Assembly: GCA_013214575.1 (NCBI GenBank)
Contig: JABSSD010000153.1
Location: 1-43,550, forward strand
DNA length: 43,550 nt
Source of the DNA: Paracoccaceae bacterium
Lineage (GTDB): Bacteria > Pseudomonadota > Alphaproteobacteria > Rhodobacterales > Rhodobacteraceae
Direction: 5' to 3'
The notes below the pieces were generated by a model. The model made no database searches. It was not told the origin of the DNA and saw only the letters and a program-made list of their open reading frames with translations. Position numbers and translations under genes: made by a program. This document shows positions 26,013-32,981 of the stretch, piece after piece (position 1 is the first letter of the stretch; each line of letters starts with the position of its first letter).

Positions 26013-26087
26013 GGGTGATTAGCTCAGTGGTAGAGCGCTTCGTTCACATCGAAGATGTCAGGGGTTCAAATCCCTTATCACCCACCA
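26013..26087 (+). tRNA. tRNA-Val (CAC), prophage integration site
   Basis: A full cloverleaf is visible: the acceptor stem GGGTGAT/ATCACCC, the D arm with AGCTCAGTGGTAGAGC, the anticodon stem CTTCG/CGAAG with loop TTCACAT (anticodon CAC), the T arm GGGGTTCAAATCCC, and an encoded CCA. The integrase gene begins 64 bases downstream and points toward it, so the 3' end of this tRNA is the probable attachment site. I found no second copy of the 3' end in the window. Confidence 0.97.
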
Positions 26088-26150
26088 TCTATTCAATGAC
26101 TTAGCTGGTAATTACAAAGTGTTCCTCGGTTCATTGAACCTAAGCGCACT

Positions 26151-27158
26151 TTAGCGGGCATTCCTGATCTGGACGAAGTCCAAGATTTCGGCGGCATCTT
26201 TCAGGTGCTCGGGGGCGAACCTGGCATAGGTTTGGTAGGTGATCGCGACGTTTGAGTGGCCCAGGTACTGTGCCACCTTTTCCAGCGGGACGCCGTTGGA
26301 TACCATGGCGACTGCGCTGGAGTGGCGGATTGTGTGCAAGGTGACATTATCCAGCTCTGCTCGGCGGCATGCTGCCACAAACCCTTTGCGGATGTTTTTC
26401 ACCGGACCGCCTGCATACTCGACCACATAGTCGGTTAGGGCTGCGTCGTGGGCGGTTTGCAGAGCGGCGCGGACCCCCGAGTTCATCGGCACTATGGCGC
26501 GACCCTTGCGGGTTTTGGCATCGTCCAGGCGTAGGTTGATTACGCCGCGCTGAAAGTCCACCCGATCCCATGTTAGATCAAGAATGGCGCCAACGCGGCC
26601 TGCGGTGGCGAACAGTAGGTGGATGGCCAGCGCTATGTGTGGTGCCAAGGCGGCATCGATAAGCGCGGCAACGTCTTCTTTTTCCAGATATCGCTCTTTC
26701 GGCGTTGGTTTGGCCGGCCGTTCAATCTCGGGCGCGCGATCGATGATTCTTTCTTTGACTGCGAATGTCATGGTGCTGCGCAGGTGACCCAATTCCGTAT
26801 GAACAGTGCCCTGCGATTTATCTTGGGACATGCGTTTCTCAGCATAGCGGTGGCAAAGCGCGGTTGTGATCTGATCGGGGCGATATTTTCCGAAGTGGGC
26901 CAGCACAGCCTTGCCGGTGTATCTCATGGTTTTGGCCGTGGGCTTGTCGCCGAGATCTAGCCGGTAAGCTTCCCAAATGTCAGCAACCGTTGATTTTTCA
27001 CGGCGCTGGTTGAGGGTCTTGCTTCGGTAGACGTCTATTGCCTCTGGCTCGGCTTCCGCTCGGGAACGTGCCTTAAGCTGATGACGTCTTCGCGTCCCGC
27101 CTTCCCGCCAGAAAACGCAGTATCCGCCTCTAAAACGTCCGATGCTGATGTCTGGCAT
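26151..27158 (-). CDS. int: Phage integrase (tyrosine recombinase)
   Basis: This 335-residue site-specific recombinase has a SAM-like core-binding domain (about 55-145) and a catalytic domain. The active-site residues can be read: R188 (TAGRVGAI), H275 and R278 (HTIRHSSA), H301 (LGHSN) and nucleophile Y311 (YQTYAR). It points at the tRNA-Val 3' end, as expected. The coding start at 27158 overlaps the upstream excisionase-like gene by about 124 bases, so a later start is possible, but MPDISIGRFRGGYCVFWREG looks like a proper N-terminus. Confidence 0.94.
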   Translation of the reverse strand: MPDISIGRFRGGYCVFWREGGTRRRHQLKARSRAEAEPEAIDVYRSKTLNQRREKSTVADIWEAYRLDLGDKPTAKTMRYTGKAVLAHFGKYRPDQITTALCHRYAEKRMSQDKSQGTVHTELGHLRSTMTFAVKERIIDRAPEIERPAKPTPKERYLEKEDVAALIDAALAPHIALAIHLLFATAGRVGAILDLTWDRVDFQRGVINLRLDDAKTRKGRAIVPMNSGVRAALQTAHDAALTDYVVEYAGGPVKNIRKGFVAACRRAELDNVTLHTIRHSSAVAMVSNGVPLEKVAQYLGHSNVAITYQTYARFAPEHLKDAAEILDFVQIRNAR

Positions 27159-27316
27159 TGTTCAACTTCCTCAACGATTGCAGCTGGAATTCGGTATAGG
27201 CGGCCAAGGCGGAAGTGCTGCAGCTTCCCCTCATTGCACTGTGTGCGGATAGTGGTAGCACTGACACCCCACCGGTGGGCAAGGGTTTCAGCTGTGAAGG
27301 GCCGGAGCATTACCAT
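27035..27316 (-). CDS. Excisionase-like helix-turn-helix protein
   Basis: This 93-residue protein has an N-terminal winged helix of the excisionase/MerR-like type (FTAETLAHRWGVSATTIRTQCNEGKLQHFRLGRLYRIP, about 7-45), followed by a polar tail. Such proteins bind att-site DNA to direct excision or act as small regulators. ATG 27316 directly follows the methyltransferase stop, with GAGG just upstream, so the two are probably one leftward transcript running into int. Confidence 0.82.
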   Translation of the reverse strand: MVMLRPFTAETLAHRWGVSATTIRTQCNEGKLQHFRLGRLYRIPAAIVEEVEQCQTSASDVLEADTAFSGGKAGREDVISLRHVPERKPSQRQ

Positions 27317-29299
27317 CTATGCCTCTTTCTGTTCGGGGTGGGTGTCGGCGACCAGGTGGGCGCAGTTGGCGGCGGCCAGCGCGCGGGCGAGGCCCGGGCA
27401 GACGCTGTTGCCGCAGCAGCTGACCTGCTGGTGCTTGGTGAAGGGTTTGAAGGTCCAGTCTTCGCCGTCCTGGTGCCAGACACCTTCGATCACGTAATCG
27501 CGCGGGAAGCCCTGGGCGTTGAACAATTCGCGCGGGGTCAGCATCCGCATACCGATATCGACCACCACGTATTCGGTGCCCTTGATGGTGACGGTGACAA
27601 ATTCGCCGCCGTCCCAAACGCCTTGACTGCGCAGAAACTCGGCTACCTCGCGGGCCCGCTGATGGTGCTCGGTCGAGAACTCGGGCGCGGCCAGCTCGGC
27701 CTGCATGTGACCCATGCGATCCTTGACGGTGATTGTGTGCAGTGGTCCGTCGCTGCGGGCCCCATCACCGGTGCCGTAGTATTTGGCAAACCATGGGGCG
27801 ATCAGCCCGGACTTGCCGCCACCACCCGCTGTCACTGTGCCAAGGGGTTCCTCGACGGGGTGGCCGGTGCTCTGGCCAAAGTGGCGAACGATCGATGGCA
27901 TTATCACGCCTTGCTGCGATCCGGTGGCGGTGAGGGTGGAGATTGGCGCGTTGACAGCGCGGCCCGGATTGTGACCGGCGCGGGCTTTGTTGTGCTGTGC
28001 AAGAAACGGCGTCACAGCGGCGTGTTTGACGCCACCTGCAACCACTGTGCCCAATGGGGCATGGAGGTCCAAGGCGCGTGGCGCCTGACCTGGACGTTCG
28101 CCATAGCCGGTTTGCACCAGCAGAGGCGCGATAACCGCATTCTGGTCCTTCCTGCTGGCGGTGATCGTGTGGTGGGGCCCTGTAATGTCGCGCGACCGGC
28201 CGCCCTGCTGGGCATAGGTCAGAACCGGGGCGATCAGGGCATGGCGGTTCTCTACTGTGACCGTCCGCAATGGGGTTTGAAGGTCCGCAGCGCGTTTCCC
28301 TCGATTCCCGCCGTGGCCATAGAAGGTTGCAAGGCAAGGACTGATGATTCCTAGCGGTGCGGCGCCGCCCGGCTTCTTGATCCAGCTGTTTGCGGTGATC
28401 GTCGCCAGCGGGTCGCGTAGATCCTGACCGGTGGCACCGGTATTGAACCGCTGGACTGAGGGCGCGGTGGTCTGACCGCCCGGCAGCTCGACCACATAGG
28501 GGTTGTCAGCCTCCAGCACATAACGCTGCATACCGCGCGCCACACGGGCCATGGTGTTGACGGCCAGCGGGCGCTTGGCGCGCAACCCATGCTTTGCCTT
28601 GATCTGCTTTGCGGTATCGAAGATTGAGGGGCAGGGCAGCGACCAGTCAATGCATTCCGCCGCGCTGCGCCAGGGCAGCAGCTTGCCCTTTTTGACGGCT
28701 GCGCTTTTGGGGTCGCCGTGGCTCGGCTTGGGCCAAGTAATTGGCCGGCCGTCGCGACGCGCCACCATGAAGAACCGTTTGCGGATGGTCGGGTCGCCAA
28801 AATCGCAGGCGCGCAACTCGCCCCATTTCAATTTGTACCCAGCTTTTTTCAGGCGTTTCATCCATAGCTCAAAGGTGATGCCTGCGAATTCCTTGATCGG
28901 CTGGCCGTCATTGTCCACCGGGCCCCATGTTTTGAACTCTTCGACGTTCTCCATCAGGATCACATCGGGCTTCACCTTCTCAGCCCAGTCGACAATGACC
29001 CAGGCCAGATCACGGATATTGCGATCGCGCGGTGCGCCGCCCTTGGCCTTGCTGAAATGCTTGCAATCCGGGCTGGCCCACAACAGGCCGACAGGGCGGC
29101 CCTGCACCAGCTCGGTCGGTTCCACCTCCCAGATATTGCTATCCAGATGGATGGTGTCCGGGTGGTTGGCCTGGTGCAGCGCCAGGGCTGCGGCGCTGTG
29201 GTTGATGGCGTAGTCAGGGCTGCGGCCCAGAGCCATTTCAATCCCAGTGCTGGCGCCACCGCCTCCGGCAAAGCTGTCGATGATCAGTGGTGCGGTCAT
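27317..29299 (-). CDS. DNA cytosine-5 methyltransferase with seven-fold internal repeat
   Basis: This 660-residue enzyme methylates cytosine-C5 in DNA. The motifs are in order: I FAGGGGAS (10-17), IV ASPDCKHFS with catalytic C79, VI ENVEEF (117-122), VIII GDPTIRKRFFMVA (168-180), IX LTPRELFNAQGFPRDY (587-602), and X GNSVCPGLARAL (630-641). Between VIII and IX, at about 297-530, lie seven copies of a unit beginning P-[LIH]-x-T-[ILV]-T/V, often followed by an LIAPxL-like segment. Known C5 methyltransferases have their target-recognition region here. It probably protects phage DNA from host restriction. GGAGG precedes the ATG. Confidence 0.92.
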   Translation of the reverse strand: MTAPLIIDSFAGGGGASTGIEMALGRSPDYAINHSAAALALHQANHPDTIHLDSNIWEVEPTELVQGRPVGLLWASPDCKHFSKAKGGAPRDRNIRDLAWVIVDWAEKVKPDVILMENVEEFKTWGPVDNDGQPIKEFAGITFELWMKRLKKAGYKLKWGELRACDFGDPTIRKRFFMVARRDGRPITWPKPSHGDPKSAAVKKGKLLPWRSAAECIDWSLPCPSIFDTAKQIKAKHGLRAKRPLAVNTMARVARGMQRYVLEADNPYVVELPGGQTTAPSVQRFNTGATGQDLRDPLATITANSWIKKPGGAAPLGIISPCLATFYGHGGNRGKRAADLQTPLRTVTVENRHALIAPVLTYAQQGGRSRDITGPHHTITASRKDQNAVIAPLLVQTGYGERPGQAPRALDLHAPLGTVVAGGVKHAAVTPFLAQHNKARAGHNPGRAVNAPISTLTATGSQQGVIMPSIVRHFGQSTGHPVEEPLGTVTAGGGGKSGLIAPWFAKYYGTGDGARSDGPLHTITVKDRMGHMQAELAAPEFSTEHHQRAREVAEFLRSQGVWDGGEFVTVTIKGTEYVVVDIGMRMLTPRELFNAQGFPRDYVIEGVWHQDGEDWTFKPFTKHQQVSCCGNSVCPGLARALAAANCAHLVADTHPEQKEA

Positions 29300-29352
29300 T
29301 GCGTCCTCCTGGTTTCCGTCGCTGGCCCCATGTGGTGGGCCAAGGAGAGAGA

Positions 29353-29625
29353 TCAGTTCCTTCCACCAGCCCTGCGCATCCGTTTGATGCAGCGGTTCAT
29401 GATGGTCTGGCGCTGTCCGATAAGTTCGGACAAAGCCGCTTTTTTCCGTTTAATCCGCATATGAAGTTTTGCCAGACGCCGGATTTCCATTTTGTTTACG
29501 AAGTGAAGCCATGGCGCGTGTAGGCCAAATGGCTCTTCCTTGGGTGTGCTGGCTTCGCCCACTTCGCGGCGCAGCTGTACACCGGCAGCAGGTGTACAGC
29601 TGACGCCCTCACTTTGGCTGAGCAT
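29353..29625 (-). CDS. Small phage protein of unknown function
   Basis: This 90-residue protein has a basic helical C-terminal half (KMEIRRLAKLHMRIKRKKAALSELIGQRQTIMNRCIKRMRR), suggesting nucleic-acid contact or a coiled coil. No family is recognised. AGGA lies eight bases before the ATG, and the start overlaps the upstream gene by 17 bases, so it looks like a real member of the leftward early operon. A 12-bp perfect inverted repeat lies inside its N-terminal coding part. Confidence 0.6.
   Translation of the reverse strand: MLSQSEGVSCTPAAGVQLRREVGEASTPKEEPFGLHAPWLHFVNKMEIRRLAKLHMRIKRKKAALSELIGQRQTIMNRCIKRMRRAGGRN
29572..29602. repeat. 12-bp perfect inverted repeat within a coding region
   Basis: CAGCTGTACACC (29572-29583), spacer GGCAGCA, GGTGTACAGCTG (29591-29602). 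Because of its symmetry both strands read SCTPAAGVQL in one frame. It may be a protein-binding site or a recent small insertion. Confidence 0.65.
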
Positions 29626-29839
29626 CGTCCATTTCCTGCTTTTTGACCTTTGGTGGCCAGACGGTCACCGTCATGCCGCGCTGGGTTTCTTCGCGGATGT
29701 AGCTGGTAAGCTCGGCGTCGTTTTCAAACGATGCGTGTTGGGTAACAAGGTGGTGATCGGCATCGCGGCTTTCTGCTGCCCATCCAAGTGACCGACTTTC
29801 TGCCGGTGTCATCAGGTTTACTGGAAAGGGATTCTGCAT
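29609..29839 (-). CDS. Small phage protein of unknown function
   Basis: A 76-residue acidic-to-neutral protein with a central HASFENDAELTSYIREETQRGMTVTVWPP segment. No family is recognised. AGAGGA lies four bases before ATG 29839 and the end overlaps the next leftward gene, so it is likely to be translated as part of that operon. Confidence 0.6.
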   Translation of the reverse strand: MQNPFPVNLMTPAESRSLGWAAESRDADHHLVTQHASFENDAELTSYIREETQRGMTVTVWPPKVKKQEMDDAQPK

Positions 29840-29951
29840 GGCGTCCTCTTAGGTTCCTTTGTTGGATGAATTGGCGGGGGCGCGGTTTGCAAAGTCCGTG
29901 AGTGGCTTTCGCGCCCCCTGTGCGGCGCTCGCGCCGCTGGTGTGGGAAAAG

Positions 29952-29977
29952 GGCCGGGGGTAAAGTGCCCCCCGGCC
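29952..29977 (-). terminator. Leftward hairpin terminator
   Basis: GGCCGGGGG at 29952-29960 pairs with the CCCCCCGGCC at 29968-29977. On the minus strand it is followed by CCC and TTTT. It lies 10 bases past the stop of the 29987 gene, so it may limit read-through into the downstream leftward genes. Confidence 0.5.
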
Positions 29978-29986
29978 AAGTGGGGC

Positions 29987-30271
29987 CTAGCCTTTGGCTG
30001 AGGCCCGCAGGGAATGCTCGGGGCGCAGCGCGTAACCCTTGCTGTGGGCGTAGCTGCGTATTCTGGAAATGATGCCGCTGGCTGGCACTGACTGGTGTGC
30101 GGGGGGGCAGATGCGGTCGAGGTCAACCGTCTGGCCGCGCTCTGCCTTTAGGATCTCCCAAGATGTCTGATACAGCGACGGGATGTCGCAGAACTGATCT
30201 GGGTTGGTCAGGATCTCACGCGCAGAGGCGATCTGGAGCGGTGTAGGTTGGGCGGTTTGATCGGCTATCAT
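29987..30271 (-). CDS. Small phage early protein of unknown function
   Basis: A 94-residue protein beginning MIADQTAQPTPLQIASAREILTNPDQF. No known domain is visible. GGGAG lies eight bases before ATG 30271, which makes it the best start. It is the first leftward gene after the operator pair at 30307-30351, the position of a repressor-controlled early gene. Confidence 0.65.
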   Translation of the reverse strand: MIADQTAQPTPLQIASAREILTNPDQFCDIPSLYQTSWEILKAERGQTVDLDRICPPAHQSVPASGIISRIRSYAHSKGYALRPEHSLRASAKG

Positions 30272-30306
30272 GTCTACTTCTCCCGTTTTCTTGGGATGAA
30301 GATGTA

Positions 30307-30321
30307 TACTCAAATTGAGTA
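30307..30321. promoter_or_regulatory. Phage operator O1
   Basis: TACTCAAATTGAGTA, a perfect 7-bp inverted repeat around one A. It is almost identical to the operator between repressor and Cro-like gene at 31309-31323 (14 of 15 positions), so the same repressor probably controls the leftward early promoter here. Confidence 0.75.
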
Positions 30322-30336
30322 GGTCAATCCAGATAA

Positions 30337-30351
30337 TACGCAAAACGAGTA
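30337..30351. promoter_or_regulatory. Phage operator O2 (weaker)
   Basis: TACGCAAAACGAGTA matches O1 in 12 of 15 positions; its centre lies 30 bp from that of O1. Confidence 0.6.
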
Positions 30352-30857
30352 TTTCTTTCTGGAGCGCGGTTTTGGTATGGGCGGGTGGTGTGGTGAAATT
30401 TCAAATCACAAACCGCCGGAACCAATCACCCAAAAAGGCGCTGCCAGCCATTCTGGCTAACGCGGCAGGGCAGGGTGCAGGCGTAAAAAAACCCCGCCGA
30501 AGCGGGGTGCAAGTCGCCGTTTTGATAGCGAGGGGAAAGGGGAGCCGATCCCCTCTTCCGGCACGCCTCTAAAATGAGGTCGCCTCAGTATACCACAGAG
30601 GCGGCGGAATTGCACGTGGGTGGCGTGGAACGGTTGTACGTGTATTTCTTAAATCAACATCTAGGATGTGCGTTTGGAAATCACATGGAATCACCATATC
30701 TTGTGCCGTGGCGCTCAACCTACATGACCCCAAATCGCGACCCACAACATCTTGCGGGTAGCTTTTCGGATGAGCGTTCTCTATTTGTTCTCGTGATAAG
30801 TGCGATGAGTCTCAACATGAGACTGTAAATGGGTAACAATCATTTGGGTGGGTAGCG
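30352..30857. other. Stretch without a convincing gene
   Basis: Several short open frames exist here (for example 30574-30828), but none has a recognisable domain or a good ribosome site. The only clear element is the leftward terminator at 30485-30508. The region beyond it may be decayed phage sequence. Confidence 0.4.
30485..30508 (-). terminator. Leftward terminator downstream of the repressor
   Basis: CCCCGC-CGAA-GCGGGG with an A run on the left, which is a U run in the leftward transcript. It separates the repressor transcript from the leftward early operon. Confidence 0.75.
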
Positions 30858-31064
30858 TTGATTATTCAAGGCGATGAAAAGACAACCGAGGATGCCGCGC
30901 AGTTGAAAGCTCTTGCGCTCTTGAAGGAAGCAAGAAGGAAGTCCGGGATGAGTATGGATTTTTGGGCTGACCTTACTGAAGGTCTAGATCAGAGTTCCTT
31001 GGAGATCCTGGTAGGGAGATCATCGATCTTCCCAAAGTACAGAAACTCAAGTGACAAGCTGTAG
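30858..31064 (+). CDS. Possible small gene converging on the repressor
   Basis: A 68-codon frame from TTG 30858 (MIIQGDEKTTEDAAQLKALALLKEARRKSGMSMDFW). The first 45 residues look like a normal helical protein. The 3' part overlaps the end of the repressor gene by 76 bases on the other strand. It may be a truncated small regulator or not a gene; no family is recognised. Confidence 0.3.
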   Translation: MIIQGDEKTTEDAAQLKALALLKEARRKSGMSMDFWADLTEGLDQSSLEILVGRSSIFPKYRNSSDKL

Positions 31065-31264
31065 GTCTTCCGCAGCTTCTTGGCGGCAATAAGGGATAGC
31101 TCGCGTCTAGCGTTTTCAAATGCCCCATAGGCTTGCTCAGACATATCAGCACGCTCAGCAAATTCCTTTTTGCTGAGGTGTAGTACTTCACGCACCCTAA
31201 GCAGTCGTTTTGCGACGGCATCAATATTGTCTTCTTGGTCCTGCAACATAAGACAATAGTACAT
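30989..31264 (-). CDS. XRE-family phage repressor (CI-like, short)
   Basis: This 91-residue protein is essentially one helix-turn-helix domain: AVAKRLLRVREVLHLSKKEFAERADMSEQAYGAFENARRELS (about 16-57). There is no C-terminal LexA-like peptidase domain, so it is probably not inactivated by RecA-driven self-cleavage. ATG 31264 has GAGGAG ten bases upstream. It is divergent from a Cro-like gene over a 52-base gap holding two matching operators, so it very likely maintains lysogeny. Confidence 0.82.
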   Translation of the reverse strand: MYYCLMLQDQEDNIDAVAKRLLRVREVLHLSKKEFAERADMSEQAYGAFENARRELSLIAAKKLRKTYSLSLEFLYFGKIDDLPTRISKEL

Positions 31265-31284
31265 TAACTGATTACTCCTCACAC

Positions 31285-31299
31285 TGAACAAAATGCGTA
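31285..31299. promoter_or_regulatory. Phage operator O4 (weak)
   Basis: TGAACAAAATGCGTA agrees with O3 in 11 of 15 positions; its centre lies 24 bp from that of O3. It lies next to the repressor ribosome site. Confidence 0.45.
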
Positions 31300-31308
31300 C
31301 TTACATCA

Positions 31309-31323
31309 TACTCAAAATGAGTA
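31309..31323. promoter_or_regulatory. Phage operator O3, overlapping the Cro-like start
   Basis: TACTCAAAATGAGTA; with one more base on each side it is ATACTCA-AAA-TGAGTAT. It covers the candidate ATG of the Cro-like gene, so bound repressor would block that gene directly. Confidence 0.75.
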
Positions 31324-31574
31324 TTATCGCTTTCATGGAACACATTGAAAAACCACTTACAGTCGGCAAATTTCTGGACCTTGTAGGCAGGAAAACCTTT
31401 CAGGATTGTACGGGCTACAGCGTTCAACTGGTGACGCGGGCGAAGGGGGACGGCGTATTCCCGACGCAGTGGCTTTGGAAGGTTCGGGATTTTTGCAAAA
31501 GCAAAGGGATCGAAACGCCTGAGTATCTTTTCCGAGGGCATCCTAGTGCGCCCCAGCCAAGCAGCTCTGCCTGA
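31317..31574 (+). CDS. Cro-like regulator
   Basis: An 85-residue protein with a helix-turn-helix-like core (KPLTVGKFLDLVGRKTFQDCTGYSVQLVTRAKGDGVFP), ending in a low-complexity SAPQPSSSA tail. It is divergent from the XRE repressor, the classic place of a Cro protein. The start is uncertain: ATG 31317 lies inside operator O3 and has no ribosome site, so the mRNA may be leaderless, or ATG 31335 may be used. Confidence 0.65.
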   Translation: MSIIAFMEHIEKPLTVGKFLDLVGRKTFQDCTGYSVQLVTRAKGDGVFPTQWLWKVRDFCKSKGIETPEYLFRGHPSAPQPSSSA

Positions 31575-31707
31575 TGCGCGCTGATCAATCATATCCGGTT
31601 TTGATCTCATGCCCTTCACCTAGGGCGGATGTCGCCCGTTCCTATCTGCAATCAAAGTTAGCCGAGGCGATCATGATTGCACGGAAAAACAATCGGAGAA
31701 TATTACC

Positions 31708-32190
31708 ATGAGAAACGTAAAGCCGGGTTCGATACAGGCTGCGGTCCAATCGTCCATCAAGGCTGCTGGCGGCCTTGAATCTGCGGGCAATGATCTTGGG
31801 ATGTCCACAGCCAACCTCTCCCGTGCATCTTCCAATGATGAAGACAGGCCGGGCGGGTTGGGGGTGAACCATCTGCACCGGCTGGGGCGCATTCTGCCTG
31901 CATCGGCCGAACCTATAGCAGTCCACTTTGCAGGATTGGCAGGCGGGGTGTTTCAACCTGTCCCAGCCAGCGGCTCTTTGACGTCTGATCTCAGCGCCTT
32001 GATGAAGGATTTCGCCGACGTGGTGGCGCTTCATGCAAACGCTCACTCGGATGCTTCGGACAACCCAAGTGATTTCACCCCAGCCGAGGCTGTGGCCTCA
32101 GCCATAGAAGTCGAAAAACTTGTCCGGGCCGCTCTGGTTTACAAGGCGGCTCTAGAGGTCAAGGCCAAGGGGATGGTGGTCGTGCAATGA
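31708..32190 (+). CDS. Phage regulatory protein, CII/CP76-like (tentative)
   Basis: A 160-residue protein whose N-terminal part (AAVQSSIKAAGGLESAGNDLGMSTANLSRASS) reads like a helix-turn-helix with a following HLHRLGRILP helix. The layout recalls CII-type phage regulators. The C-terminal half is helical. GGAG precedes the ATG. It is the second rightward early gene after the Cro-like gene. The family assignment is a judgement from pattern only. Confidence 0.55.
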   Translation: MRNVKPGSIQAAVQSSIKAAGGLESAGNDLGMSTANLSRASSNDEDRPGGLGVNHLHRLGRILPASAEPIAVHFAGLAGGVFQPVPASGSLTSDLSALMKDFADVVALHANAHSDASDNPSDFTPAEAVASAIEVEKLVRAALVYKAALEVKAKGMVVVQ

Positions 32191-32295
32191 CCGGGCCCTG
32201 TCCAGATAACAGCTCTTTGCCGGATACGATCTATGGCCGGTTTTTCAGTGTGCGCGGGACGGCAGCCCCAGATTCAATCAACAGGAGCGCAGCGA

Positions 32296-32766
32296 ATGCC
32301 TGACGTAATTGAGAAATGTGGCGGGGCGGCACCGGACGTCTGGCCACTGCGGCGAGGCGAAACCCTGTCCTCGCATGATTGGTTCCCCTTCTATGGGCAC
32401 CGGTTCTTGCATTCCCGGTTCCTGCGAAAGGCGGTCATGACAAACGTGAGGGCCGACATTGGTACTGCGTTAATCCTGTGGGCCGGGTCGATGAACGAAG
32501 ACCCGGCGGGCACCTTGCCGCAGGACGATATCGAGCTGGCAGATATATGTCGGGCATCAACCTGCAGGCGCTGGCCGAAGTGGTGGCCGCCAATCCCGGC
32601 GGCAAGGGTGCTGACCGGTTCCCGATTGCCAACAAGATCCTTGAGTGGGCCCGCCAGATCCAAACGCCCGAGGAAGATGCCTCGCCGTTGCAGCGGGCGG
32701 TTTTTGCGGCGCCGGTTGGGCGTGCAGCGCTGGAAGGGCTGTGGGCGCCTGAGTTGCTGGCACTGA
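32296..32766 (+). pseudogene. Truncated DUF1376-like phage replication-region protein
   Basis: From ATG 32296 (preceded by AGGAG), residues 1 to about 85 read as a normal protein: DVWPLRRGETLSSHDWFPFYGHRF, then TALILWAGSMNEDPAGTLPQDDIELADICR. This recalls the conserved start of DUF1376-type phage proteins. After that the frame turns into an arginine/proline-rich translation that is the shadow of the next gene's frame. The likely cause is a deletion or frameshift joining two genes. A shortened protein could still be made. Confidence 0.5.
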
Positions 32767-32981
32767 TAAAGGCGGAACGAAAATGGCCGGGTCGGTGGTC
32801 GGTTTCGCAGATTAAGGCACAAGCCGATGATGCGGTACGGCGGTTGCGGGATGTTGAAATGCGTTTGTCGCGCGGTGATCAGCTGAACCAGGAGGATCTG
32901 CAATGGCGTGACCGCCGACGCGCCGCAATCCAGCACTGCCAGGATATTGCCGTCATGGCTCAGAGTGGGGTGCAGGTATGA
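32547..32981 (+). CDS. Phage early protein of unknown function
   Basis: A 144-residue, mainly helical protein starting MSGINLQALAEVVAANPGGKGADRF. The C-terminal part (WSVSQIKAQADDAVRRLRDVEMRLSRGDQLNQEDLQWRDRRRAAIQHC) is charged and helical. No family is recognised. It overlaps the out-of-frame tail of the previous gene. Its stop overlaps the next start (ATGA), so it is translated with the next gene. Confidence 0.6.
   Translation: MSGINLQALAEVVAANPGGKGADRFPIANKILEWARQIQTPEEDASPLQRAVFAAPVGRAALEGLWAPELLALIKAERKWPGRWSVSQIKAQADDAVRRLRDVEMRLSRGDQLNQEDLQWRDRRRAAIQHCQDIAVMAQSGVQV

Noticed and set aside
27215-28354. Long plus-strand frame of 379 codons opposite the methyltransferase
   Set aside because: It is antisense to a gene with all C5-methyltransferase motifs and has no recognisable domain.
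30574-30828. 84-codon frame beginning MRSPQYTTEAAELHVGG
   Set aside because: No ribosome site, no domain, and irregular composition; left as unassigned sequence.
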